Assembly (NCBI RefSeq): GCF_000344685.1
Contig: NW_006920411.1
Coordinates: 280,614 to 344,613, forward strand
From: Gloeophyllum trabeum ATCC 11539
Taxonomy: Eukaryota; Basidiomycota; Agaricomycetes; Gloeophyllales; Gloeophyllaceae
Reading direction: 5' to 3'
Length of the DNA: 64,000 nt
Shown piece after piece: positions 1 through 10,618 of the stretch (positions are counted from its first letter, which is position 1; every line of letters begins with the position of its first letter). The position numbers and the translations under genes were made by a program. The notes under the pieces are model-generated. The model was not told where the DNA came from, searched no databases, and was given only the letters and a program-made list of their open reading frames with translations.

Positions 1-427
1 CTTCGCTCACGTGACATCAATTTGAGGGCGTCGCGTCGCGTACGCGTCCGGCAGTCACCTTATCGTCAGGGGCCATGTTGTTAGTTCGGGAGTGTCAGTT
101 AATCTGCCAGTGCTCGGCAGGCCCGGGCAGGCTACTATGTCAAGAAACAGATGCAGGAGGCACCAGCGAGGGCGCAGCTGGGCGGGGGGGGGGGAGAGAA
201 GATGGGGGGATGAAGAAAGAGAGATAACATTGTGACAATGACCGGCTCTGATATATAAATGGGGCACCATGAGAAGAGAAGCAGTCACGGTCCTACATAT
301 GCCAGCGCCAGAACCACTTCAGGAAGTGCCAGTCCTCAGTGCACTATGCAAGACACAAGAGTAACACGTGTATGTGCCGTACTATTAAGCAGGTCAAAGA
401 TACAGAGGACAATCCAAAGTGATCCTG
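1..427. other. left edge, no gene seen
   Basis: No reading frame here has recognisable protein character. A G-rich run lies near 181-195. The 77-codon minus-strand frame at 55-288 is proline/serine-rich with no family features and is probably chance. The stretch is the 3' flank of the phytase gene. Confidence 0.5.
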
Positions 428-2156
428 TTAGTTAAAACACTTCTCAAAATCCCCCTCCCCATCACTCCTCGCGTACGCCTGACTCTCTACAAACCGCCCA
501 AGCTCGCACAACCCCGTCCCATCTCCACAAAACTCGAGCGGCTGCACCGCATCGTTCACCAAAATCCTGACATGCTCCTGTCCGACACACGCCAGCCTCT
601 CCACCGCCATCCGCGCCGAGAACGGCACAATATGCGTCGTGAGCCACGTCCGATCCGGATCCGGCTGCCGCGGGTCCAGCGGCGCGGACTGCTTGAACAG
701 TCCCATGGCGGCAAAGATCGCCACCATCTCGTTGTCGTGCGAGAAGTCCGCGTAGATCGTGCGGTCCAGCGGGAACGTCGCGCGCGACGAGTCGAGCGTT
801 GAGTTGGTCTGCGTGTGATCCTGTACTGGCTGTCCCGTGAGCCGTGCGAGGAGCTCGTTGATGTAGCCGACACCTTGAACGGGACCGAGTGGCTGCCCGT
901 ACCTGCAATTCAATTAGCGCACAGCACTGTAGGGATGAGGGAGAAGAACGCATACCCAGTACCGTAGTATTTATCCAAGTCCCCCATGTATTCAAACCCC
1001 GCAAACTCCTCATCAGTGAAGAGCCTACAGAACGCGCTCGTGTTCTCCTTTGCGACGGACTCAAAGGGGCACAACGTCATGATGTTGTACGTGTCGACGT
1101 CAGTGAGATTCGCCCCTGGTGCACCAGCGTTCAATCGCGCCGTGATATTGGGCGCGAAGACCGACAGCCACGCGTCTGTTTGAGCGTCATTGCTACCAGC
1201 CTTAGGGCACATGGCATCGTCGAGGGTGTCGTTCAGCTGCATAGTCAATAAGAACATAATCAATTCATCAGAAGAGTGTATACGCACGGATTCATCGATG
1301 ATGACAGATACTTTTGGGGCGTATAGACCTCCGTTAGCGTGTGCAAATCCTGTAAAGCCTATCATCAGAAAGCTAGCATCGATACATGTCACACCACTAT
1401 TACCTGCTGTCCAATTGGAAGCTGAATCCACCACTCGTGTCGAGCCGGACGCGCGCACGAACGGTATACTGCTCTCATTTACAAGGCCAGCATATCGCTG
1501 GTACACGGCTTGACCAGCTTCAAAGGATCTTAAGCCAGTCAGTCCCAGCGCGAGTCTCAACCTCGACCACTTACTGGGTGGCACCAAGACCAACGAGGTC
1601 GTCCGTGCCCAGGTCGTACTTGAACATTTTGAGGAAGCGTAAGCTGGGATCCGTGTATGTTTGTACGGACTGCAGCTTGGCCAGCGCAGAGGTAAGGCGT
1701 TGAGCCGCACCTGAGGTAGGATACCTCGCTCCGTGCCGCTGGATCTTCACAATTGTTCAGTTGCCGAAAGTGGTCCATTCCGTATGCGTACTTACAATAT
1801 TGACCTTGGTTTTGTTTCAGTACAGGCCCATCGCGTTCGGTTGAGATACTCACCTGCGTTACACTGCATCCCTGTGGCGGAGTTACATACTCCTCAACAG
1901 CATACCATGGCGAGTACTGGGCCCAATCCCGAAAGTTATCCGGCAACTCGGGCAAAGCCAGCACTAAGCTAGTGCCCTCTGCAGAATAACTCCAAGCCTT
2001 CCCGGAGAGCAACAGCTGCACCACGGCCACACATGCCAGAAAGCCCATGATCAAAGCGAGGGTCGATCTCGTCGTTCCCGCCTCAGGCTTTCGTACTCTT
2101 GGATGATTCTCGTTCCCATGATACGGGGGAAATAGAGCACCCTTCCGCTTGGCCAT
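428..2156 (-). CDS. phyA: histidine-acid phosphatase, phytase (membrane-anchored form)
   Basis: Predicted 474-residue phytase that removes phosphate from phytic acid. Coding exons: 2156-1854, 1804-1796, 1744-1575, 1528-1404, 1349-1288, 1236-956, 902-428; phases agree throughout. The active-site motif RHGARYP falls at about residues 107-113 and the proton-donor motif FSHDNE around 370-375. The block between them (FEAGQAVYQRYAGL, APNITARLNA, CPFESVA) is typical of the basidiomycete branch known from Peniophora lycii. Several N-x-S/T sites suggest glycosylation outside the cell. Oddities: exon 2 is only 9 nt, and the N terminus is a basic 30-residue tail followed by one hydrophobic span (about 31-50), which looks like a type II anchor rather than a cleaved signal peptide. 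An upstream in-frame ATG at 2273 exists but adds nothing family-like, so 2156 was chosen. Family assignment is firm; substrate preference is inferred. Confidence 0.93.
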
Positions 2157-3935
2157 CCCTACGATGCGGACAGTCGGGTTGTGAGCAAACGTCGCCGACT
2201 GCAACTTCGCATGGTCAGGATGTACACAGCCCGGCAGTATTTGTACAAATGTTGCGTCAAAATCCGGAATCAAACGTTTGCGCTGAGATTGCCAAACAGG
2301 AGCAAGAAAATCGCCCTCGCGAATGAATCAGACCGAATATTTGCATGAGTTTCTTGCCGCGGGATAGCGCAAATGTTGCACAAATAGAGTCACATGACCT
2401 GCACGGGACTGATAACATCAATCACGCCATATGCCTGGATTGGTCCCCTTTCCCACCCCATTGCTCGACGGCGCAGCTCATATGGATGCATGGAAAACAA
2501 TGTAATCATCATATGTATCTACTACATACACATATGAGCATCTAATGATACATCTTGCATGTCGCAAGACCCAATCTTCCTGTGGTGCACCTACTATTTC
2601 AGAGATGAAAATACTAAGGTGATATGCCGCACGCTCGTCGGCCTATACAACTTCTGCATCATCAGTATGTTCAGAGACTGCAAGAGTATCACACTTACCC
2701 ATGCAAATCGAGCATCAGCGAAGCATCGCTGTAGATATGGTACACGTACCATGTCGAGTAGAGACAACAGCTACAACAGGTCGAGAGGAGCTGAGGCGAG
2801 GACAGGCAGATGGTGGTGGTTGAAGGGAAAGAGAGGATGAGAGAGAAATTTGTTCAAGTCCAACTCCAACCGTTACGAGCGGAGATTGAACTCCGGCACC
2901 TCGGCATGATGAAGGAGCGACGCGACGTGTCACGAGACCACCGGCACGCCCCCGTGCCGATAAGTCCGAGTCAGAATATTGCGCAATGGAATCCACGACG
3001 CAAATCCTTTGCAACCTGTATTGCAACGGTTGCACAAATGGCACGCACGCAAAATGAGTGCGACTGTTACGCAAAAGTACTGAGAATTATACTACTGACA
3101 TTTGCACGAACGCCCCTTGGATTTTTTCACCAGATTCTGGGCTGGCCGTGTACTGGTAAGCTCAACACGTTCGTGGCCGCCACGACCCGGTCACGGAGAC
3201 GAACGCGCGCACTTGCAAGCCGATCCCGCGGAGACCGATGCGCACGTGGCTGCTGTGTGGCTTCCCCGGGACAGCGGCCAGTCTTTGGTTCTGCCAGTGC
3301 CAGGCAACATCAATCCTTTGACGGGATCAGTCCACCGGGTAAGAGCTCGAAGTAAGTAACTCACAGTGAAGTCAAAGCTCTGTACGTCGGGTCGACACTG
3401 TCCGCTGTTGAGAGCTCTTGAGAAAGGCAGGAGTTTCCATCGACGATGCCTGAATGGTGGCGGTTGAGAGGAGAAGGGCGAGGAGGTGAGAGACGGCCTG
3501 GATTACTTTTTTATCTGAACTCTGAAAAGGTACATATATCGCGCGTCCACATATGTTAACTCAGTCAAATTGAATCCTGGTTTCCTTTCTCCAACATATC
3601 TATATTGGGAAATTGCATCTCCATAGTAGGCACGGACTGTCGCCTCGGAGCCGCCCCGATTCCAACGGGCCCCACAAGAATTATTTGATTCTGACATATT
3701 CAAAGACATCGTGTCTATCATAACGTATACAAGTTCATTCTTTTCCATCAAGGGTCCAGTCCGTCCTAACCAAACAAAAAGGCGGCCAAAACGGCGGCAA
3801 GGGAGAACAAGGAGGAACGGGATTAAGGGGCTCGTAAAGTAAGGGCATCGCAAACAACAACTTGCAACTTAACAATAAATACGACGACAGAGCTTATGCA
3901 ATGAGGTATTGGACCCGCCTGTGGCGTCTGGTGCT
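2157..3935. other. intergenic, phytase promoter and P450 3' flank
   Basis: No gene is supported. Short TTGC/CAAAT-type motifs recur (near 2245, 2370 and 3020) but do not form a clear array. The minus-strand frame at 3503-3853 (116 codons) has one hydrophobic stretch and no family features; I do not call it. Confidence 0.5.
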
Positions 3936-5940
3936 TTAGTGCTTCCTGGGGAGGAAAGCAAGCTTGCACTTCATGGACGCCGGGAAAATGACCTGATAAC
4001 TGGACGTCAGGATGTGAGCATTCATGTAAAGCGAGCTACGAACAAAACTGTCTCTCATATCCATACTCTTCTCACTGGTCTCCGCAGGAGCCACAACCGT
4101 AAAGTTCGAAGCGATGGCCGCTACGACGATTCTCAGCATGAACTGAGCTAGGTTCTGACCGCCGCAGACTCGGGTACCTGTGCCGAAGGCCATCAGGTGC
4201 TGGTTCATGCGAGTGAGGTCCTCGGTGCTAGTGACAGTCTCGAGCCAGCGCTCAGGGAGGAACGACTCCGGGGACGGGAAAATCGAGGGCTCTCGGTGCA
4301 TAGACCATGCCTGGGTTGCAACCACCGTGCCGGAAGGCAAACCGTACCCCATGAGATCGAAGACCTCGTTCATTTCGCCTTTCTTCCCCGTGGACGACGG
4401 AACGACTCGCTCAAGCAGGCTGGGAGCTGCACCGTAAAGACGGAAACCTATACGGATGTGTGAGGATGACCCGTCACATAGCAAGCGGCTAGGTACTCGC
4501 CCTCTTTGAGGAATGCATTCAAATACGGCAACTTCTGCAGGACCGAAATATCGGGGATAGCCGTATTGTCAGGCATCGCCGCGTCGAGCTCCTCCCGAAG
4601 CTTGGCGACGATATCATCACGCCTACTGAGCTCCCAGCACAGGTACGACAGTGTGGTAGAGGTAGTGTCTGAACCAGCGATCCTACGGACGAAGGATATT
4701 AGTTAGGTCGAGAGGAGAAGCACAAACATACTCACAGATGTCCCATGCATTCAGAGATAACATCTTCATCAGACATAGGAGAGTCAGCGATGCGGTACTC
4801 AAGTAGCCGTCTGAGCAAGGAGAGTCTGTCCGAGTCTTCTTGACCGGCATTTCTAAGAGCCAACCGTGAACGAGTCTCGTAGACTCGATCGGATACATAC
4901 TATCGAAAATCCTGAACAACTCGGCGCATATGTAGCAAGCGTACTGATTTAACACACCTCAGCCATGATTTTATCAGAGTCGCACAGTTGACGGAGACGT
5001 TTGTTGGGTATACTGCAGACGAGTTTCCAAGCCCAGGTTGGGACGGCGCTCCTCTAAGTCAAACAACTCAGTCTACGCCTTGTTAGAACACTACAGGACT
5101 GCTTGCCAGAATGCCTCGCTTGGGGAAGTCGTTGATTGCTGTAGAAAGCGCATCCTCCGACTCGGTGGTCCAATTTGCAAGGGCTCCGGCCTCGTGGTCG
5201 AACGAAGACGCGCATACGACGTCGACCATTAACTGGCGGAAAAGAGTCAGGCAGTCCAAGGCCGACTTCCCTCCAAGGTTCTCCAGTATCTAGCTGATGG
5301 TCAATGATGGAACAAGACAATGGGCATAGACGGTGACTTACGCTGACGAGCTTCAACGTGAGATGGTGCATCTCAGGCTGGAATAAAGACAAGTTTGCGG
5401 TCGTGTAGTGAGAAGCGTAGCCCTTCCTGCGGGCAACGTGACGGGCATGTTCGAGAGTGGTCATGCTATTGTAACGCGTCAGTCTGTCGTCCAGGTAACA
5501 GCTATTCGCGATCTTACGCATGGTCGTTATTGTTCCTGAGCGAAGATATTAGCGTGATCTCTGCCTGATTGCACAGATAGCACCCACGTCAAAAGACTCT
5601 TGTAGTAGGGGCTCTTATCGAACTTGTGGACGCTGTATACTCTCTTCATCGTCGTGATATCGCGGAAGACGATTTTATTGGGACCGACGCGAACGACCGG
5701 ACCATACTGGTCGAAGAGTCGCTGGACTATTTTGCATTGCTGGAGGCGAACGACGTGCGTCGTGAGCCAGAAGTCGGAGACGGCTGCGTACCACGGGCCG
5801 GGGATGGTATTGAGAGGAGAGAAAGCAAGCTGATAGATGGCGTTGACGATAACATAGACGAAGGTGCAAGATAGCGCAGCATAACAGAGGTTTCGCGGGG
5901 TAGATAGCGGGGACAACAGAGTATCGATGTATGCGTTCAT
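3936..5940 (-). CDS. cytochrome P450 monooxygenase
   Basis: A 543-residue membrane-bound P450, which would insert one oxygen atom into a small lipophilic substrate at the ER membrane using electrons from P450 reductase. Exons: 5940-5588, 5535-5518, 5465-5342, 5289-5107, 5053-4958, 4899-4736, 4682-4501, 4447-3936. An N-terminal membrane span (about 20-42) and the IPGPW hinge are present. So are the I-helix AGSDTTS, the ExxR pair (E373, R376), FLPERW, and the haem loop [10 protein letters not shown] with Cys468 as iron ligand. Exon 2 is 18 nt. Two introns appear to start with GC instead of GT (4500-4448 and, less certainly, 5106-5054, where a GT donor 12 nt downstream would also keep the frame). 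The substrate cannot be told from sequence; the pattern resembles fungal families of the CYP52/CYP65 sort only loosely. Confidence 0.92.
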
Positions 5941-6081
5941 TGTGAAGGTCGGTATCGAGGGTAAGGCCGCGAGAAAAGATCGTTGGGAAAAGGAGCCCTG
6001 GTCGCTGTGGGGGATCCTGGGAGGGGATAGTCGTGGTAGGGAGGAAGGGGGCGCGTGGGGGCAGAAAACAGCAGGCTGCGA

Positions 6082-6088
6082 CTTTATA
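6082..6088 (-). promoter_or_regulatory. TATA-like box for the P450 gene
   Basis: The minus strand reads TATAAAG about 140 nt before the P450 start codon, a plausible distance for a fungal core promoter. Position and sequence are the only support. Confidence 0.4.
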
Positions 6089-6608
6089 GGTGGAGGACAT
6101 GGCGTGATGTGGTGAAGTGCCAAGGGGTGAAGGACGCGGTGGGTCTAGGGCCTTTCCAAGAAGGATTCTAGGATCACCTCCGCCGAAGCGCACGCCACAT
6201 TGGTGAACGAGTTCCCTCGCAATTACATCAGCCACATCCTTTCTGGAAGGCACAGAACCTCCGTGCCTCTTCCCGATCTGGAAGGCGGATTGCCTTTTGC
6301 GAGACGTAGCGGCTCCTTCACGGCGCTTCTCGCTGTCCAACACGTCCGGAGGAAATCGTCAACAATTTGTGAAGAGTATTCGAAGCATCCCGAGCGGTCC
6401 CGAGGGCACCCTTCACGATTGCACTCTTCAATGGCCACCGCCACCTGCATGACGACGGACGGCGAAGGCAACGGCAGACGAGAGAGCGCCAGCATTCTTC
6501 CAGGCCCAAGTCATTTCGGTGCCGGCGAGAATGGACAAATCGTAAGGCTGAATGCGGACTTCCTTTCGAGATAGACAGAACTCAGTCGCGACAGCCATCC
6601 GCTCCGGA

Positions 6609-7570
6609 CTGGTCGGGTGATTGAGAATTGTCGTTCTCTGTCCCAGCTTCCAGATGATATCGGGGCTAGCGAAGACGGTTGACAGCCTTCGGTTTCATGA
6701 CACAAAGCAGGAAAATCATGGAGATGTCACAGCGACAGTGTAGACTACTTGACAAGCGCATGTGCTACGCCAGCACCAGATGAATACATTCGGTGGCGTG
6801 TCTTCAGGTGTCTTCTGGCTCGTTGTTGGTTTTGCGTAAACAAGTTCCGGCCTGGCCGCTTCCCGGATATTCAGTGCAACGATCAGCGAAGAGACGGATA
6901 GGCAATGAACCTCCGAAGCGCACTTGCAAGCACGGCTCGAGTAGTCTTCTATTCATCATGATAGTCCGGAACTAGCGTCGTCGCATCCAACGATCAGCAG
7001 TAGATGCTGGGCGGTCCTGAGAATGTTTCGAGACGTAGCGCACTATGAACCTTTGTTGAATCCTAACGATGCTCTACACTGGTCGGGTGACTGAGAACTA
7101 TCGTCCTTCATCCCATGATCCAGACGATATCGGGATTGGCTTGGACCGGATCAGTGACAGTTGTTGACAGCCACCGGTTCATAAGTCAAAGTCGAATAAG
7201 CATCGGAGTGCCACATTAGCAGTGCAGTATACTTGACAAGCGCATGTGCTACATCCAGCACGATGGTGAATACATTCAACATACTGTGTACAGCGGCGTA
7301 TCTGCCGCACGTTCGGTTTCAATTGCAGGGATTCGGGTCTGGCCTCCTCACGGATATCGATAGCAAGGATCAGCGCAGAAATGACGGTGTCACACACCTC
7401 TGATGAGCAGTGAAACTTAGCCGGGTTGACTGGGGAAGGGTGCGCAGAGTTTTTTATTGATACATCGGTTTGGGACTAGCGTCGTCGCGAGTACCCTATC
7501 AAAGGCTCAGCAACAGACATCGGACGATGTCCACAAGGTTCCGAGACGTAGCCGCGCTATGCACCTCGGG
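6609..7570. repeat. degenerate tandem duplication, about 470-500 bp unit
   Basis: Two successive units share ordered blocks. CTGGTCGGGTGA occurs at 6609 and 7079, TTGACAAGCGCATGTGCTAC at about 6749 and 7233, ACTAGCGTCGTCGC at 6971 and 7475, and GAGACGTAGC near 7030 and 7543. Order is kept and spacing grows slightly, so this is an old direct duplication with small insertions rather than chance. No terminal repeats or transposase were seen. Confidence 0.6.
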
Positions 7571-9057
7571 TTGATCTTCTACTGGAATGAGGAACAAAGG
7601 TAGTCGAGGTGCAAGATCCCGCCAGGCTCGCTAAGCAAAAAACCTTTGCATTCTCGAAGTCATTCCAATTGGCCAAAATCGAGCACGCCAACGGGATGGA
7701 AAAGAATAACTTGCTTATCCGTTCTTCGAGATACAGCCAGGCTCCGGTACACCGGTGATGATTGCGTCTAGGGCCACCATCGGTGCACTGGCACAGGAAG
7801 TCCTTCGGAGATCATGATACATTGCCCGATCGACCACCGTCTTCCGTCGCCCAAGGGTATGGCGGGAGCACAGAGTACCATAGAATAAGACTGGCAGGGC
7901 CTCGAGTACAGTACAGTGCCGCAGGCATGGCAGGTGGCGGATCGACGTCCAGGTACACCAACAGCGTGTCGTAAGATAGGGAGCCTTTACAAGGTTCACG
8001 CTGTTATGCGTATCCATCCTTCCGGTCATAGCCAGTAAAGTCCGCATCGTGGTACCTCGTTAGGGGTCTCGGTAGCCAGCGGTCCAAAGCGGCGTGCTGG
8101 TAAGATAGCCACGACGAGATCGGTGCGTCTGCCTCACTAGGATCTGGATGCGCGCAAGGCTGGCTAAAAGACTAGTATAGACATGAGGCGGAGTAACAGC
8201 TAACAGGGTAATCCACCTCGCGCGCAAGGCCGTTCTCTAGAACGAGGGACGATCATGACAGCAACTCTTCGTCATCTCCGACGTCTTGCGAGTACATACC
8301 GGACCAGCGTTATCGACGAGGAAGTTATAAAGCAGATGCACAATCGCGATAATCATCCACTCAACTTTGAATGGGAAATCTGAGATATGCTTCCGTAGGC
8401 AACCCCGATTTGGTAGGCAAGTGGCGCTACCGGGCGTTGTGGCGCGCGGAATGTGACAGTCCGGAGGATGGGCCCTGCACACTTGGATGGAGGGCCCGGG
8501 ATGTAGAGCCCGATACACTAAGATGTAATGCTCCTCACACTCCTCGCTACCGACAAGTTCCTTATGCGCTCGTCGTTGATTGTACAAACATTCTGTAGGA
8601 AGTCGTGCAAGTCTGAATTCTCTGCAATAGCATCCACTGTGTATGTGACTGCACACACAACCACGCTTGCGACGAGCTCAGCGGACGCAGGTCTGATTTA
8701 CACGGCCAAGTGTTGCCCACCAGCGAGGAGTACGACAACAACGCATCAGACCGTCGTAAGTATTTCCAGGTGATGAGTCCCGCAGCCTATCTTCATCGGT
8801 AAGGAGCAAGGCGATATGCCACCGTAAAACATCAGACTCGGCAGATCATTGTTTCAAGAATGTACCGTAGAATTAGTAACTACTATAAACGTGTCATGGC
8901 ATCTTTGCAATCGTGAAAGCATCGTAAGCGACAAACAACGACAAGATTCCAAGGTCCGTGAGCCGTATCATAGTAAATATACAGATATATTGCACGCATA
9001 GATCATTGCCACCGAATCACCAAGGAACCCAAGACAGAAATTCGACAAGGACCAGGA

Positions 9058-10390
9058 TTACCGACCTCCCCATAGTGGCAAGTCGGTGGCACTCTTATCC
9101 GGAGAACTGGGCTCACCTCCAATGAGTTCCCCGTCGGAATCGTAGGTATCCCCTGGATCTCTGTCCGGGGCACCCTCTTCACTCTCATCGGCCGTCAACC
9201 GAAACCTAGACACCATAGCCTCGGGCATCGACCCCACGCGGTCCTCGAGGCTTGCGCTCGCGGTGGACGTCGGCGAGTCGGGTATGCGGAAGACTGGTGT
9301 CACCGATCGCGGGCCGCGTCCAGGGATATAGTGCGGCCTGGCCAAGGGCCAGGGAATGGGCGACGTCTGGTCGGGCGGGGTGATGTACCCTTGCGGAGGC
9401 AGCGGGTACATCACGGGCTCTTCTACCCCAGGTACGTAGAATCGGTCTGGAGAGGCGGACAACGGTGGAGGGGTGACGACTGTTCGAGGCGGGAATTCGT
9501 ATGCGGGAGACGAGGAGACGTGGTCGGCGAAGAAGGTATATACGTATCCGGGAGAGGCGGACGACGACGGCTGCCGTGGACTGAGGTAGTCTGGTCCTTC
9601 TGGGCGCAGACTCTGCGAAGGCTCCGCAGTGATGGGTGAGAATGCCTCGGCCGCGGACTGACATGTCCGGTACCGGGTACCCAGGATATTCCCACTATCA
9701 GATAACATGAGGATTAGCTACCACTATGGTACAGAGGGGCACTCACCACACGGCACAGCCGATGCCCTCCTTTAGACAGCCACATCCGCTTCGGAGGATC
9801 ATTAGCGATCGGGTGCCTTTGTCGAAATATGACTCGTCTAGGGAAACAACGACATCTGAGGCATCTGATTTGGCTGTCCAGACACCGCATCGTCGGCGGG
9901 GCGTCGCATTCGCATGCAGGAGGGCACCGCAACCGTTTGACCGTTTCCGAGACTCCCGACGACGTGGCCGTGGCGCTTCGTTCGTATCAGGATACAAGGG
10001 GAGCGGAGAAGGTCTATACGACGACGACTGAGGGAACATGTCGTCCTCTGAGTCCGATTCCTCTTCCCTTCCGCAATAAAGTGTATAGAACTTGGGCTCC
10101 TCGTCCTGCACCGGTTCGGATACGGTGTCCCACTCCCTTCTGAGAGTTTCCTCGTCACTATCTCCATTCTCTCTCGAATCCCAAGGTGGTAATGAGGATG
10201 CATACGAGTCGCGACGATTGGATACCCTGTGAGTGTAATCTAAGCGCATAGCGCCCCGTCTGCGTAACCTCGAAGTTTCGCCTGTCCGCACCAAGTCCGA
10301 AAGCACGATAGAGTCGTCAGCATCGGTTGGAACAAGCGCGGATTCGTGAGTAGTGGTTTCTTCGCTATGCGGACGGTATACAAGAGGCAT
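9058..10390 (-). CDS. conserved hypothetical protein with a Cys-rich central motif
   Basis: A 426-residue protein in two exons (10390-9747, 9694-9058) joined by a 52-nt intron with matching phase. Most of it is low-complexity and acidic or Ser/Pro/Arg-rich, suggesting disorder. Around the exon junction lies a compact ordered island, SGCGCLKEGIGCAVCGN followed by LGTRYRTC, whose spaced cysteines could bind zinc. The C-terminal half carries many proline-aromatic motifs (YPLPP, PPDQTSPIPW, YIPGRGP). I recognise this layout as recurring in mushroom genomes but know of no function. The start is the first ATG of the open frame. Confidence 0.8.
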
Positions 10391-10618
10391 CAGAAAGAAT
10401 CAATGTGAAAGCCAGCAAAGGAAGATTATGGCTCGAAAGCAAGAGTGTGTTGCCCGGTGGCGTAGGCGGGGCATGTTTGCCGCATGCTTGCTTACGTAAG
10501 GTGTCGGCGTTCACCGCATCGCCACAATCCGCCACACTTCGTTCCACGGCATAAATAGCAAACACGACACGAAATATACATGAAATACGAAATAATAGAT
10601 GCAGGTATTCCAAAGAGC

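Larger units (their letters stand above)
5941..9057. other. gene-poor stretch with possible gene relics
   Basis: No intact gene was found in 3.1 kb. A degraded tandem duplication fills 6609-7570 (separate entry). On the minus strand two exon-like stretches stand out. One, around 8690-8530, reads LVASVVVCAVTYTVDAIAE before a stop. The other, around 8400-8300, reads VEWMIIAIVHLLYNFLVD just before a GTATGT donor-like site. They are hydrophobic and could belong to a decayed or highly diverged membrane protein. Another open stretch near 7980-7750 is broken by a stop. None could be joined into a full model. Confidence 0.35.

Noticed and set aside
3503..3853. 116-codon minus-strand frame with a hydrophobic start
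   Set aside because: No family features, no introns or promoter, and no support beyond being open.
5941..9057. Possible transposable element in the gene-poor stretch
   Set aside because: No transposase, reverse transcriptase, terminal repeats or target-site duplication could be seen; only a worn tandem duplication.
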